The notes beneath the pieces were generated by a model that saw nothing but the letters and a program-made list of their open reading frames with translations, was not told the DNA's origin and did no database searches. Shown piece by piece: positions 19,790 to 27,933 of a stretch of 64,000 bases of DNA (its first letter is position 1; each line of letters opens with the position of its first letter). This DNA is from Polyangium sp. 6x1 (lineage in GTDB: Bacteria > Myxococcota_A > Polyangia > Polyangiales > Polyangiaceae). Where the stretch lies: positions 1 to 64,000 of the forward strand of contig NZ_JARZHH010000051.1 in assembly GCF_029946515.1 (NCBI RefSeq), written 5' to 3'. The position numbers and the translations under genes are program-made.

Positions 19790-19854
19790 CGCACGGTCTC
19801 CTCGGAGCCCTCGGGCTTCTCGAGGCGCACGAATCCCACAAGATCGCGGGCGGA

Positions 19855-19994
19855 TCAAGGGCGTTGCTCTGGCCCCTCGTTCCGGCCGTGGGGGATCGTG
19901 GGGCGCGACGTGGGAGCCCCACCGCGCCGAGAACGAGGACAAGAAGCGCGGCGGGCGCGGTGCAAATGAGGACGATCCCAGCGCTCGCGCGTGA
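19855..19994. repeat. Diverged copy of the 3' end of the DnaG-like gene
   Basis: In the plus-strand frame ending at 19994 the DNA reads GGSWGATWEPHRAENE and ends with an Asp-Asp-Pro-Ser-Ala-Arg-Ala tail. It is a truncated second copy of the end of the gene at 18030-18905. It has no start of its own and is a pseudogene fragment or insertion footprint. Confidence 0.7.
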
Positions 19995-20276
19995 CGAACC
20001 GGAGGACGAGCGGGTCCCGAGGGGGGCGCGCCGAGGCTGGCGGGCGCGATGGGTTCACGTCCGGCCGTGGTTCGTCGCGACGAACAAGGCGGGAACGATG
20101 GGCAAGGCCGAGGAGCGGCGGCGCGCGCGGGGTTGTAGCTGCTCGCGCGGGATGCTCTCGAGGTCCGCGCTCGCGTCGTGTAGCTTCTCGACCGGCGCAC
20201 ATGGGGAGCGACGTGCGGACGGCAGACGGACCGGCGCGTCCCGATTGGGATATGGTCCGCAGCTTCGGGAGGCTTG

Positions 20277-20489
20277 CTACAGATCTTTTATCGCTTTCTT
20301 GATGTCGCTCAGCTCGCTTTCGATGTTCAGCGGTGATGCGCCAATAGTCGCGCCGCAGGCGCTGCAATAGATCACCTCGATCGACCGCCAGGGTTGCGGG
20401 TCTTTGGGGGCGTCGGAGTGAATCACCGCCTTGATACGCTTGAGCTTAAATTCGGTGCTTTTACAGCGGGGACAATTCGGTTCGATCAT
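20277..20489 (-). CDS. Small zinc-ribbon protein
   Basis: The 70-residue protein has two knuckles, CPRC at residues 6-9 and CSAC near residue 43, with a strand pair between them. A short acidic C-terminal helix (ESELSDIKKAIKDL) follows. Such ribbons bind one zinc ion and usually serve as DNA, RNA or protein contact domains. The flanking island DNA has no other gene for 1.3 kb to its right. The Lys- and Ile-rich composition differs from the rest of the island and points to a separate origin. Confidence 0.75.
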   Translation of the reverse strand: MIEPNCPRCKSTEFKLKRIKAVIHSDAPKDPQPWRSIEVIYCSACGATIGASPLNIESELSDIKKAIKDL

Positions 20490-21844
20490 GCCTTAAGCAT
20501 CGCGCTTCTCGGCGCAGCGGTGAAGTTTTTGGCATGCATCCGTGTTGGGGTGCGCGCCGTGCGATGTCCGGCGCAGCGGGCCCGGCTCGACGTTCTCGAG
20601 CTCGTCCGCGCTCGTTCCACTCGCGGCCGTGCACGAGCGTGAGGCCGCCCACGGGTACGCGCAGCGGGGGCAAGGCGACGTCGTGACCGGGCGGGCGCGG
20701 TAGAGGCGCCTCGGCCTCGCGGGGCGGGCGCTGGGGGCCGCCCGTGGCGATCCGTGCCCATGGCGTCGACGCCAGCCTCGTGCTCGTGCTCGCGGCGGCG
20801 CGGGGTGTCCTCGGCGCGGGATGCGACGGGCGGCGCTCGCCGATCGGCTCACGGTCGCCTGCTACCGGGCCGAGGACGCATCGACGGGGGACGGGGGACC
20901 TCGCGCCCGCGTCGAGCCGCTGTAGCTCGTCCTGGGGACCGCTCCGCGCCGCCGCCGCTGGCGTTCGGGGTGCTCGTGCTCGTCGGGGGGACCTCGCGCC
21001 CGTGGGGAGCTGCTACCGGGCGTCCTCGCGGCGCTGGGGGCCCGCTGGCGTTCGGCGAGGTACGGGCGCGCTGGGGGGGGACCATGCACGCGCCGAGGCG
21101 CCGCTCGTGCTCCGCGCCGCCGCTCCGCGGACGGGGGAGAGCGGCGAAGGGGGTGCGTTCGGCAGGGTGCTCGCTGTGCTCGTGCTCGTCCCCCTCGATG
21201 CTCTCCGGCTCCTATGTGGCGCCGCTCGTGCTGACGGTTCTGACGGATCGCTGACGCATCGACCCCCCTATCCGTCAGTCTTTTTGCCAAGCGTTCCGCG
21301 CCCTTGGCGGACACCCTGACGGAACTGACACATCTTTGCAGGGGGGGACCTATACGCGTGCGCGCACGCGCGCCTATGGCGCCATAGGGGCCGTTATCCG
21401 TCAGATCCGTCAGCACGGCCGCAAGCATGCGAAACCGCTGCAAAAAATGCTGACGGTTCCTCCCCGCGATGCGTCAGTGATCCGTCAAGGATGCGTCAGG
21501 GCGCGCCATTCCCGCGCCACCGCTCGCGCTCCTCGCGCGACGGCCGAGGAGCTTTGCACAGATTGGCGAGGCTGTGCATTCTGTCCGCATACCCCATGAA
21601 ACAGTGTACGGGGATGTGCAGGCAAGTGGGAGGCGACTTTCCCGCGAGCCTCCCTACGCGTCGAAATCGTTGGTGACGCTGGGAACACGGCGAACCCTGC
21701 GATCTCGTGCGTATCGTGCACGTGAATGTCGCTGCCGGTTCCCCTTGCCGCTCGCGTTTCGTGCACGCTATTCGCGAAAAACTCGCCTCGATGCTCCTCG
21801 CCCCTGGCCGCAATGGCGCCGCGTTGCTATGCTCCGCGTGCACA
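20490..21844. other. Gene-poor 1.35-kb region leading to the putative origin
   Basis: No gene is supported. The left 700 bp are GC-rich words shared with 12.3-13.1 kb, such as GCGGGGTGTCCT (12797 region and 20800 region). The right part holds the iteron cluster described separately, then about 340 bp up to the mobilisation-type gene. Open frames are Arg/Gly-rich shadows. Confidence 0.5.
21231..21499. other. Putative replication origin: CTGACGG iterons, palindrome and alternating tract
   Basis: The word CTGACGG, or close variants in either direction, occurs twelve times: 21231, 21240, 21251, 21272, 21316, 21325, 21398, 21407, 21450, 21471, 21482 and 21493. Inside the cluster are a perfect 16-bp palindrome (21373-21388) and a 23-bp alternating purine-pyrimidine run (21351-21373). 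Together with the nearby SF3 helicase gene this is the expected layout of a satellite or plasmid origin. Confidence 0.6.
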
Positions 21845-22840
21845 ATGGGCCGCCCCCGACGATGTTTCAGTGAGCCGGCCTCCGAATTCGTGTCCTTTCG
21901 GCTCACGCGGGCCGAGGCCGAGGCGCTGCAATCAGCGGCCGAGGAGGCCGGGATCGCGAGGAACGAATACGCCCGGCGCACGATGCTCGGCCATCTGTCC
22001 AGCCGAGGCTACGCGCCGCCCGCGACGCCTCGCGCCCTTCGCCGCGTCTCTCCCGTCGATGCCGGTCCGCGCGAGCCAGTCCCGCTGCGCGCATCCTCCG
22101 CGCCCGCGCTCGCCGAGGCGCCTGCGGGCCGCAACGTCGTGAGCCTCGATGCGCGCCCCCCTCCGCGCTCGCCGAGGCGCCCGTCCTCGGCCGCTGCGCG
22201 CCGATCGAACGGGACGAGCGCACCCCATGCCGCTCCTCTCGCCGATCCGCCTCTCGACGCCGCGCCCGTGCTCGCCGAGGCGCGCCCGCTGCGCCCGTCT
22301 GTCGAGACGAACGGAGCCGCGCCGCCCGCCGCTCCCGTCGATGCCGGTCCGGCCGATCGTCCCCCGTCCGCGCCCGCCGAGGCCGATGAAGCTCTCGACG
22401 CCCGGCCGGCGCTGCCGACGCTCGCCGCGAGCGCGACGCGCGAGGCTCACGAGGCCGGCCTCGATGCGCCCGCCGAGGCCGAACCCGATCACGCTCTCGA
22501 CGCGCCGCCCGCGTCCGTGCACGAGCTCGCCGAGGTCCCTGCGAACGAGGCGCGCCTCGATGATGCCCCGGAGCTCTCCGAAGCAGGGGCGGCCGTCCTC
22601 GCGGCGGCGCGGTCCCTCGCGACGCTCGATCCCTCCGCGCCGATCCCCGCGCCTGTGCTCGTCCTCGAGGCGCACGTCGGCGGGATGTCCCTCGAGGAAG
22701 CGCGGGCGGCCGTGCTCGTGCTCGTCACGCGCGGCGAGCTCGCGGCCGAGGCGGGCGACGACGCAAGCGGCCTCGCGCCCGTCGATGCGTCCGGACGAAC
22801 CATCGCAGCGGTCCGCCTCGTGACCGGAAGGCAGGGTTGA
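21845..22840 (+). CDS. Ribbon-helix-helix protein with long Pro/Ala-rich tail (MobC-like)
   Basis: From ATG 21845 the protein is 331 residues. Residues 10-55 form a ribbon-helix-helix motif: strand VSFRLT, helix AEAEALQSAAEEAG, helix ARNEYARRTML. This resembles the relaxosome accessory proteins MobC and NikA that bind oriT, and also some antitoxins. Residues 60-275 are an Ala/Pro/Arg-rich disordered tail. The last 50 residues are a helical segment with AHVGGMSLEEARAAV. No relaxase is seen in the window. The stop overlaps the TTG of the next frame, so it is coupled to the zincin gene. The start is uncertain; GTG 21707 is the alternative. Confidence 0.6.
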   Translation: MGRPRRCFSEPASEFVSFRLTRAEAEALQSAAEEAGIARNEYARRTMLGHLSSRGYAPPATPRALRRVSPVDAGPREPVPLRASSAPALAEAPAGRNVVSLDARPPPRSPRRPSSAAARRSNGTSAPHAAPLADPPLDAAPVLAEARPLRPSVETNGAAPPAAPVDAGPADRPPSAPAEADEALDARPALPTLAASATREAHEAGLDAPAEAEPDHALDAPPASVHELAEVPANEARLDDAPELSEAGAAVLAAARSLATLDPSAPIPAPVLVLEAHVGGMSLEEARAAVLVLVTRGELAAEAGDDASGLAPVDASGRTIAAVRLVTGRQG

Positions 22841-22842
22841 CC

Positions 22843-23361
22843 GTGCTCCCGAACCTCGCGGCCGAGGTGGCATTCTGGCAAAAGGCGTTCGGCCTCGATG
22901 ATTGGACGATCGACGCGCGCCACGTCGAGGATCTTCGCTATCCGTGCAATGACGCGGGCGCGGGATACCCGGCGAAGGGCACGCGCATGGCGGGATTGTG
23001 CGACGCCGATCGCGTTGCGCGGACCGCACGGATCCGGATCTGCACGCCGCGCACGTTTCGCCAGCTACGGCAATGGCCCGAGGCCGTCTGTCACGAGGTC
23101 ATGCACGTCCTCGGCGCGGCGTACCGCACGCCCGGATGGACCATTCAAAAGGAGCATCAGACGATCAACGTCGTTGCCCCTATGCTGGTCAAGGCGAGGC
23201 GCAAGGATCCAGCGCTCGCCGCTCGCGCGGCCGGGGTTTTCGCGGAAGCATGCCGCCGCTGCGCCGCGGCTCTTTCTCCGCCCACGAAATCGCCGATCAT
23301 CGCGGAAGCCGAACGAGCCGCCGCAATGAGTGTTTCGCCGCCCGCGTGCGGCGCTCGATGA
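22843..23361 (+). CDS. Zincin-like metallopeptidase domain protein
   Basis: The 172-residue protein carries HEVMH at residues 84-88 within EAVCHEVMHVLGAA. This is the HExxH zinc site of gluzincin/metzincin folds. A Trp-rich N-terminal part (FWQKAFGLDDWTID) precedes it. Short stand-alone zincins of this outline occur in phages and mobile elements, some as predicted metallopeptidases. The start is taken as GTG 22843, preceded by a GGCAGGG; TTG 22837, which overlaps the previous stop, is also possible. Next is the coiled-coil gene, 15 bp away, so the three genes form one operon. Confidence 0.65.
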   Translation: MLPNLAAEVAFWQKAFGLDDWTIDARHVEDLRYPCNDAGAGYPAKGTRMAGLCDADRVARTARIRICTPRTFRQLRQWPEAVCHEVMHVLGAAYRTPGWTIQKEHQTINVVAPMLVKARRKDPALAARAAGVFAEACRRCAAALSPPTKSPIIAEAERAAAMSVSPPACGAR

Positions 23362-23376
23362 AAGGAAGCGTTCACC

Positions 23377-24720
23377 ATGAAAAACCCTCTCGGCCGTCTG
23401 TTCTCCGCTCTCGGGGGGACCTCCGCGCCCGCGCCCGCTGCGCCCCCGTCTCGCCCGGCATTGCCGCCCGCTCCCCTCTCATCGCCGTCTGTCGAGGTCC
23501 AGCGCGCCGAGGCGGCCGTCCTCGAATGCGAGCGCGCCGAGGCCGACGCGCAAGCGGCGCTCACGGCGGCGCGTCTGCCCTACGAGGACGCGCAGCGTGC
23601 GCATCAAGCGGCCCGTCGAGCGTTGCACGAGGCCGAGGACGCGGCGGCCTCGGCTCCCGACGACGGTCATGCAGCGTCCACCCTCGCGGCGGCGCAGCAA
23701 GCCGAGGCGCGCGCCGCTGGGATCCTCGCGTCCTTTTCGCGGCGGCATGACGCGGCCGGCGCGTCCCTCGAAAAGGCCCGCGCGGCACTCGCGGCGGCGC
23801 GGACGCGTCTCGAGGGGGCTCGCGCGGACGCCGATCGGACCGAGGCCGAGGCGCGCATCGTGCGGGCCGGAGAGGACGCGCAAAAGGCAAGCGCAGCCTA
23901 CGTCGCGACGCACCCCGGGCCGAAGCTCGCGGCGATCCTCGACATGTCGCGTAAGGCGTTCGGCGAGGCGCGGGCCCGCGCCGGCGCGCTGCGCGCCGAG
24001 GTATTCGCCGCTCTCGACGCGGGGGAGGCGGGCGATCGGCGAGCGCTCGCGGCGGAGCCGCATCGGGCCCGGGAGATCAAGGCCGAGGCCGAGGAGCGCC
24101 GCGCCGCCGCTCGCGCCGTCCTGGAATCCCTCGCCGATGTCGAGCGCTGGTATGCGCACGCTGCGCCGGCCGTTGCCATGCTCGCGCTTGCGGGCGAGCT
24201 CGAACGCGAGGCGCGCGGGATGCTCGCCGAGCTCGCGGCCGAGGCGCACGAGGCCGGCGTCGATGCGCGCAAGCTGGGAAGCGAATTCGAGCCGGTGACT
24301 CCGAAGCTCGCCGAGGCGGCCGTGATGCTCGGTCGGTTCCTGGGAAGACCCGCCGAGGAGCGGACCGAAGCCGAGCGGCAATCGTACACGATCGATGTCG
24401 CGATCATGCGAGCACTCTCGACGCAATGGAGCCTGTCGGATCGATTGCACGAGGGAAACTTCGGGCAGGCCCTTTCGAGCGAGGAGCGGGCGCGCCTGCT
24501 TCTACGCGATCCGGCCGGGAAGCCGCGGGCCATGCTGCGCGCCGATCATGCGCGGCTGGTCGAGCAGGGCGATCAGAAGGCGCTCGAATACGAGGAGAAG
24601 CAGGGTCGGGGGACGGATCCGAGGCTCACGGCAATGCGGGCCGAGGACGAACGCCAGGCGACCGAGGCGCGCGCCCGCGTGCAAGGTCGAGGCGGGCGCG
24701 GGACGTTCGTCACGAATTGA
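23377..24720 (+). CDS. Long alanine-rich coiled-coil protein
   Basis: The 447-residue protein begins MKNPLGRLFSALGG, a short amphipathic start, then a Pro-rich stretch. Residues 45-300 are a continuous Ala/Glu/Arg-rich coiled coil. The end (from LGRFLGRPAEE onward) is a compact helical domain with DVAIMRALSTQW. AAGGA lies before the ATG. No family is recognised. It could be a structural scaffold or a tape-measure-like or filament protein of the element. It follows the zincin in the same operon. Confidence 0.65.
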   Translation: MKNPLGRLFSALGGTSAPAPAAPPSRPALPPAPLSSPSVEVQRAEAAVLECERAEADAQAALTAARLPYEDAQRAHQAARRALHEAEDAAASAPDDGHAASTLAAAQQAEARAAGILASFSRRHDAAGASLEKARAALAAARTRLEGARADADRTEAEARIVRAGEDAQKASAAYVATHPGPKLAAILDMSRKAFGEARARAGALRAEVFAALDAGEAGDRRALAAEPHRAREIKAEAEERRAAARAVLESLADVERWYAHAAPAVAMLALAGELEREARGMLAELAAEAHEAGVDARKLGSEFEPVTPKLAEAAVMLGRFLGRPAEERTEAERQSYTIDVAIMRALSTQWSLSDRLHEGNFGQALSSEERARLLLRDPAGKPRAMLRADHARLVEQGDQKALEYEEKQGRGTDPRLTAMRAEDERQATEARARVQGRGGRGTFVTN

Positions 24721-24742
24721 GCGCCGCATTACTGGGCCTGGA

Positions 24743-25465
24743 TCAGGGGTCTATCTCTATCGTGCCAGCCACGAAAGCCGAGGGGGGGACCTCTGCGCCA
24801 AGGCTGTAATAGTCATACTGCGGGCTGGCGGGTGAACCCACGCATGTTCCGTTAGCTCCTTTCGCATACACGGTATCGATTTGCAACTTTGACACCACGG
24901 GGTAAAGCACGTATTGTAATCCCGTGTTGCAATCAATCAGCGTTGTCGTTACGGCGTATTTGGGAGTGGCGCATCCTGCCACGGCATAGACTGATCCGAT
25001 AAGCGTAGCGCATGCTGCGTCGCTGTAGTAGTTTGCTGTCATGCCACCCCCAATCGGCATACACCGCCGCGTTCCGTCGCTAGCTAGCTGAAAGTAGCAG
25101 TCTTCTTGCCGCTGAGAGTCATACCACGTCCCAATGATTGGAGCTCTCGCCCCATCGGTAGCCTTCCAATACTTCGCCTTCAGGCGCGATCCGCTCGTAG
25201 GCTCCGCGGCTGCATCGGGGACGGGATCGGTCAGGGCATCGAAGATTCCGCCGTCATCATCGACGCCGCCCATCCCGCTCGCGCCGCCCATCCCGCTCGC
25301 GCCGCCCATCCCGCTCGCGCCTCCCATACCACTCGTGCCGCCCGCGCCCGTTGTCGTGACACCGCTGCTCGACAACTCGAGACGATCGGACGCGGAGCAT
25401 GCAGCCATTGCGACGTAAACCACGCACGTGCCGAAAAGCATTCCTGATACGCTCTTAATCCTCAT
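24743..25465 (-). CDS. Myxobacterial lipoprotein with GMGG linker
   Basis: The 240-residue product has a signal with the lipobox AMAACS. A collagen-like linker with repeated GASGMGG units follows, then a globular beta-rich domain from about residue 80. It contains SRLKAKYWKATDGARAP and RQEDCYFQLASDGTRRC with paired cysteines, a domain seen in several Polyangiaceae surface lipoproteins. The function is unknown. GGGAGG lies 7 bases before ATG 25465. Codons are less GC-biased than in neighbouring island genes. Confidence 0.75.
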   Translation of the reverse strand: MRIKSVSGMLFGTCVVYVAMAACSASDRLELSSSGVTTTGAGGTSGMGGASGMGGASGMGGASGMGGVDDDGGIFDALTDPVPDAAAEPTSGSRLKAKYWKATDGARAPIIGTWYDSQRQEDCYFQLASDGTRRCMPIGGGMTANYYSDAACATLIGSVYAVAGCATPKYAVTTTLIDCNTGLQYVLYPVVSKLQIDTVYAKGANGTCVGSPASPQYDYYSLGAEVPPSAFVAGTIEIDP

Positions 25466-26007
25466 AACTACGCCTCCCATGTCGGCTGTGATCGCCGGGT
25501 GATCGAGCGTACAGAAGGGAACCTCCGAAGGAAAAGGAAAGGGCGCGGTCCCGACACGCGAGGACGGCCGCGAGCGCCGCGAGGACGGCCGCGAGCTCGT
25601 GCTCGTGCTCTTCACCCGGGCGGCGCGGCTCGACGCGCGAGGACAGCCGCGAGCGCGCAGCACGAGGCGCCCTGGTCCTCGGCCTCGTTCGGCTCGACCA
25701 TGACCTCGGCGAGCGCCGCGAGCGCAGCGAGGACGGCCGCGAGCTCGTGCTCGTGCTCTTCACCCGGGCGGCGCGGCTCGCCGCGCGAGTGACGGCCGCG
25801 AGCGCCCGAATATGCGGGCACGACGAACGCGATACCGTTCGGGCGCGGCACGCTATTCGCCCGCCGCCCTTGTCGATCGACGCTTGATCTCGGCCTCGTG
25901 TATTACGCTTCCGCTTCACTTCTCGCATACCGGAATCGTGGAAAAGCCGCTCGTCGTGCTCTATCCGTGAACTCGGGCCGCCCGATGCGGCCCGGGAGCG
26001 ATGCACA
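25466..26007. other. Intergenic region with a 52-bp direct repeat
   Basis: A 52-bp segment starting GAGGACGGCCGCGAGCTCG is present at 25581-25632 and again at 25729-25780 without a mismatch. It holds the words GTGCTCGTGCTC and CACCCGGG. No gene is supported here. The pair lies upstream of the ECF sigma gene and might be a binding-site pair or slippage DNA. Confidence 0.6.
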
Positions 26008-26547
26008 ATGCAGCGCAAGGGACCCGAGCGCCCGAGAGGCGCGAGCGGGGCGGGATACCTCTACGCCGAACAGCGGGAACGCGTAATCGCGCTTCTGCTC
26101 CGCCTCGGCGTGCACGAGGACGACGCGCCCGACGTGCTGCACGAGGTTTTTGCGACGTACGCGCGGCGGGAGGCCGAGGGCGCGTCTATCAAGAGCCCCG
26201 CCGATTATCTGCGGCAGATCGCCCGTAGGCACGCCGCGAATTATCGCAGGCTCCACCGCTGGCGGATCGAGGTGGCTACGAGCCCCGGGCGCATCGAGGA
26301 AGCCCCGGATCCGTCTCCTTCGCCAGAGGCGCGCGCCGCGCTTGCGCAATGGTGTGACCGAGCCGAACGGCTGCCGCCCGTCGAGCGGGCCGCGTTGCGG
26401 CTCCACCTCGAAGGCTATTCGATCGACGAGATAGCGCGGAGGCTCGAAACCTCGCGCGCTACCGCTTGGAAACGATTGACCAGCGCCCGCAAGGCGCTTG
26501 CATCGAGGAAGGTGCGACATGAAAACCCAAGAAAGCCCCACCGCTAG
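26008..26547 (+). CDS. ECF-type sigma factor of the island
   Basis: The 179-residue protein has region 2 with HEDDAPDVLHEVFATYARRE and region 4 with LEGYSIDEIARRLETSRAT. The latter is a helix-turn-helix followed by WKRLTSARKAL. The linker (residues 85-115) is Pro-rich. It would redirect RNA polymerase to a small set of promoters, perhaps for element genes. The end overlaps the next gene by 29 bp, so the two are coupled. Confidence 0.88.
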   Translation: MQRKGPERPRGASGAGYLYAEQRERVIALLLRLGVHEDDAPDVLHEVFATYARREAEGASIKSPADYLRQIARRHAANYRRLHRWRIEVATSPGRIEEAPDPSPSPEARAALAQWCDRAERLPPVERAALRLHLEGYSIDEIARRLETSRATAWKRLTSARKALASRKVRHENPRKPHR

Positions 26548-26989
26548 ACTTCATTACTACCCCGACGGCCGGATCATGGTCGAGGTTCCGCACGAGATCG
26601 ACGGGCAAACCGCATTCCTCGTGTTTTTGCAGGAGCGGCCGGAACTGCAATTCGCGGGAGTCTTCCGCGACGTTCCGACCGACCGACCGAGCCTCTTTCG
26701 ACGCGAGAAGATCCCGCCCGGTGATGTCCCCAGCTACGACAACGTGCGAAGCCGGGCGCGGACGATTGCGGGCCGCGCGATTGCACAAGGCCCGTTACAG
26801 CGGCTCATTCGTGCCGTGGTCCGATGCTTCTACGGGGGCGCGGACTACTGGCATTGCCTGAACGACTGCCACGAGTTGCGCGACGTAGAGATCAAGGCCG
26901 ACGATCCGCCGCCGCCGTCGTCGGGGCCCGCTTCTGCTCGCCCCTCGTCCCGGGTAGTCCCCTCGTCCACACGCCGCCCGCCGCGGTGA
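26519..26989 (+). CDS. Hypothetical protein coupled to the ECF sigma factor
   Basis: The 156-residue product opens with a beta-rich part (ARLHYYPDGRIMVEVPHEIDG) and continues through KIPPGDVPSYDNVRSRARTI. It ends in a Pro/Ser-rich tail after CFYGGADYWHCLNDCHE, where three cysteines and a histidine could bind metal. AGGAAGG precedes the ATG. The coupling to a sigma gene suggests an anti-sigma role, but no membrane helix or known anti-sigma motif is visible. Confidence 0.6.
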   Translation: MKTQESPTARLHYYPDGRIMVEVPHEIDGQTAFLVFLQERPELQFAGVFRDVPTDRPSLFRREKIPPGDVPSYDNVRSRARTIAGRAIAQGPLQRLIRAVVRCFYGGADYWHCLNDCHELRDVEIKADDPPPPSSGPASARPSSRVVPSSTRRPPR

Positions 26990-27165
26990 TCGAGCTGCCC
27001 CCACCTTCACCTGCTACACGTGCCCCGCGCGGCGCTACTCGTGCCGCTGCTACGCCCTGAACTCGTGCCGCTCGGCATGGGGCTCGCGTGGTTCGGTCTG
27101 CCGATCGGGAAGGGGTGAGACCCCGGGCGACCTCTCGACGGGCCGCCCGGGGGCATGGGACCGGC

Positions 27166-27603
27166 CTATGCGCGGCGCTTGCGCGATGCCTTCACCTTGG
27201 ACGCGGGCGCGCTCCTCGGCGAGCTCTCGACGGTCGGGGCGGGCGCACCCTTGACGCCGGCCGGCGCATCCTGGAGAAGCGCCGCGAGCGCACGCGCGAG
27301 GCGCGCCGCGTCCTCGTATCGGCCCGCTCGCCGCGCCTCGCTCATGTCCCCCTCGATGCGCGCCGCGAGCTCGTCCAGGGTGCTCGGCGCGTGCGCATTG
27401 CGGGGCGCCTCGATGCTGGGCGCGGGCGCGCTCGTGCTTTCTGCGCCGCCCGCCCGGACCGTGCTCGGCGCGCCGCCCGGAAGTGTGCCGGAATCGTGCC
27501 GAACCCCCTCGCGAAGGGGGGTGTCAGGGGGCATCGCGGGGGGGGTCGGGACCGGGGGAGCCTGGAAAACCACGGGATTTAGCGCTAGAGGCGCGCTTGC
27601 CAT
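27166..27603 (-). CDS. Proline-rich hypothetical protein
   Basis: The 145-residue protein has a Pro-rich first half and a short helical section (TLDELAARIEGDMSEARRAG then YEDAARLARALAALLQ), the only ordered part. It ends in a basic tail with SKVKASRKRRA. No family is known. Its ATG directly follows the purine-rich face of a hexamer array (GGAAGC/GGGAGC on this strand), which may act as its ribosome binding site. Support is the codon pattern of the helical part. Confidence 0.5.
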   Translation of the reverse strand: MASAPLALNPVVFQAPPVPTPPAMPPDTPLREGVRHDSGTLPGGAPSTVRAGGAESTSAPAPSIEAPRNAHAPSTLDELAARIEGDMSEARRAGRYEDAARLARALAALLQDAPAGVKGAPAPTVESSPRSAPASKVKASRKRRA

Positions 27604-27606
27604 TCT

Positions 27607-27737
27607 GCTTCCGCTTCCGCTCCCGCTCCCGCTTCCGCTCCCGCTTCCGCTCCCGCTTCCGCTCCCGCTTCCGCTCCCGCTTCCGCTCCCGCTTCCGCTC
27701 CCGCTTCCGCTCCCGCTTCCGCTCCCGCACCCGCTTC
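27607..27737. repeat. Twelve-base tandem array (GCTCCCGCTTCC), right edge of the island
   Basis: About ten near-perfect copies of a 12-bp unit run from 27607 to 27737, then the DNA changes to unrelated sequence with TTTAACGAGG. It has the same direction as the array at 10765-10837 next to the integrase. No leader stands on its left. Confidence 0.9.
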
Positions 27738-27933
27738 CTTTAACGAGGTCGACCCAAGGGGCGACGGCCTGCGCAAGCTCGCACGGACGCGGCGCAGAGG
27801 AGGCTCGACCGCGTCTTGACGATCAACCTCATCAATCTGCGAAAAAGGCCTCTCCAAGGGGGAGCTCGCCAGCGTCGCGCGCGCCGTGGGCGGGCGGCTC
27901 GACTTTGCCGTCCCGGCCGGCTATCTCTTGCCG

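Noticed and set aside
20744-21319. Plus-strand frame of 191 residues in the gene-poor region
   Set aside because: It is Arg/Gly/Ala-rich, overlaps an equally long frame in another register, and lacks a ribosome binding site.
26990-27165. Cys-rich short frame (TCYTCPARRYSC) after the sigma operon
   Set aside because: It has no start codon or ribosome binding site, and the Cys pattern appears in only one unsupported frame.
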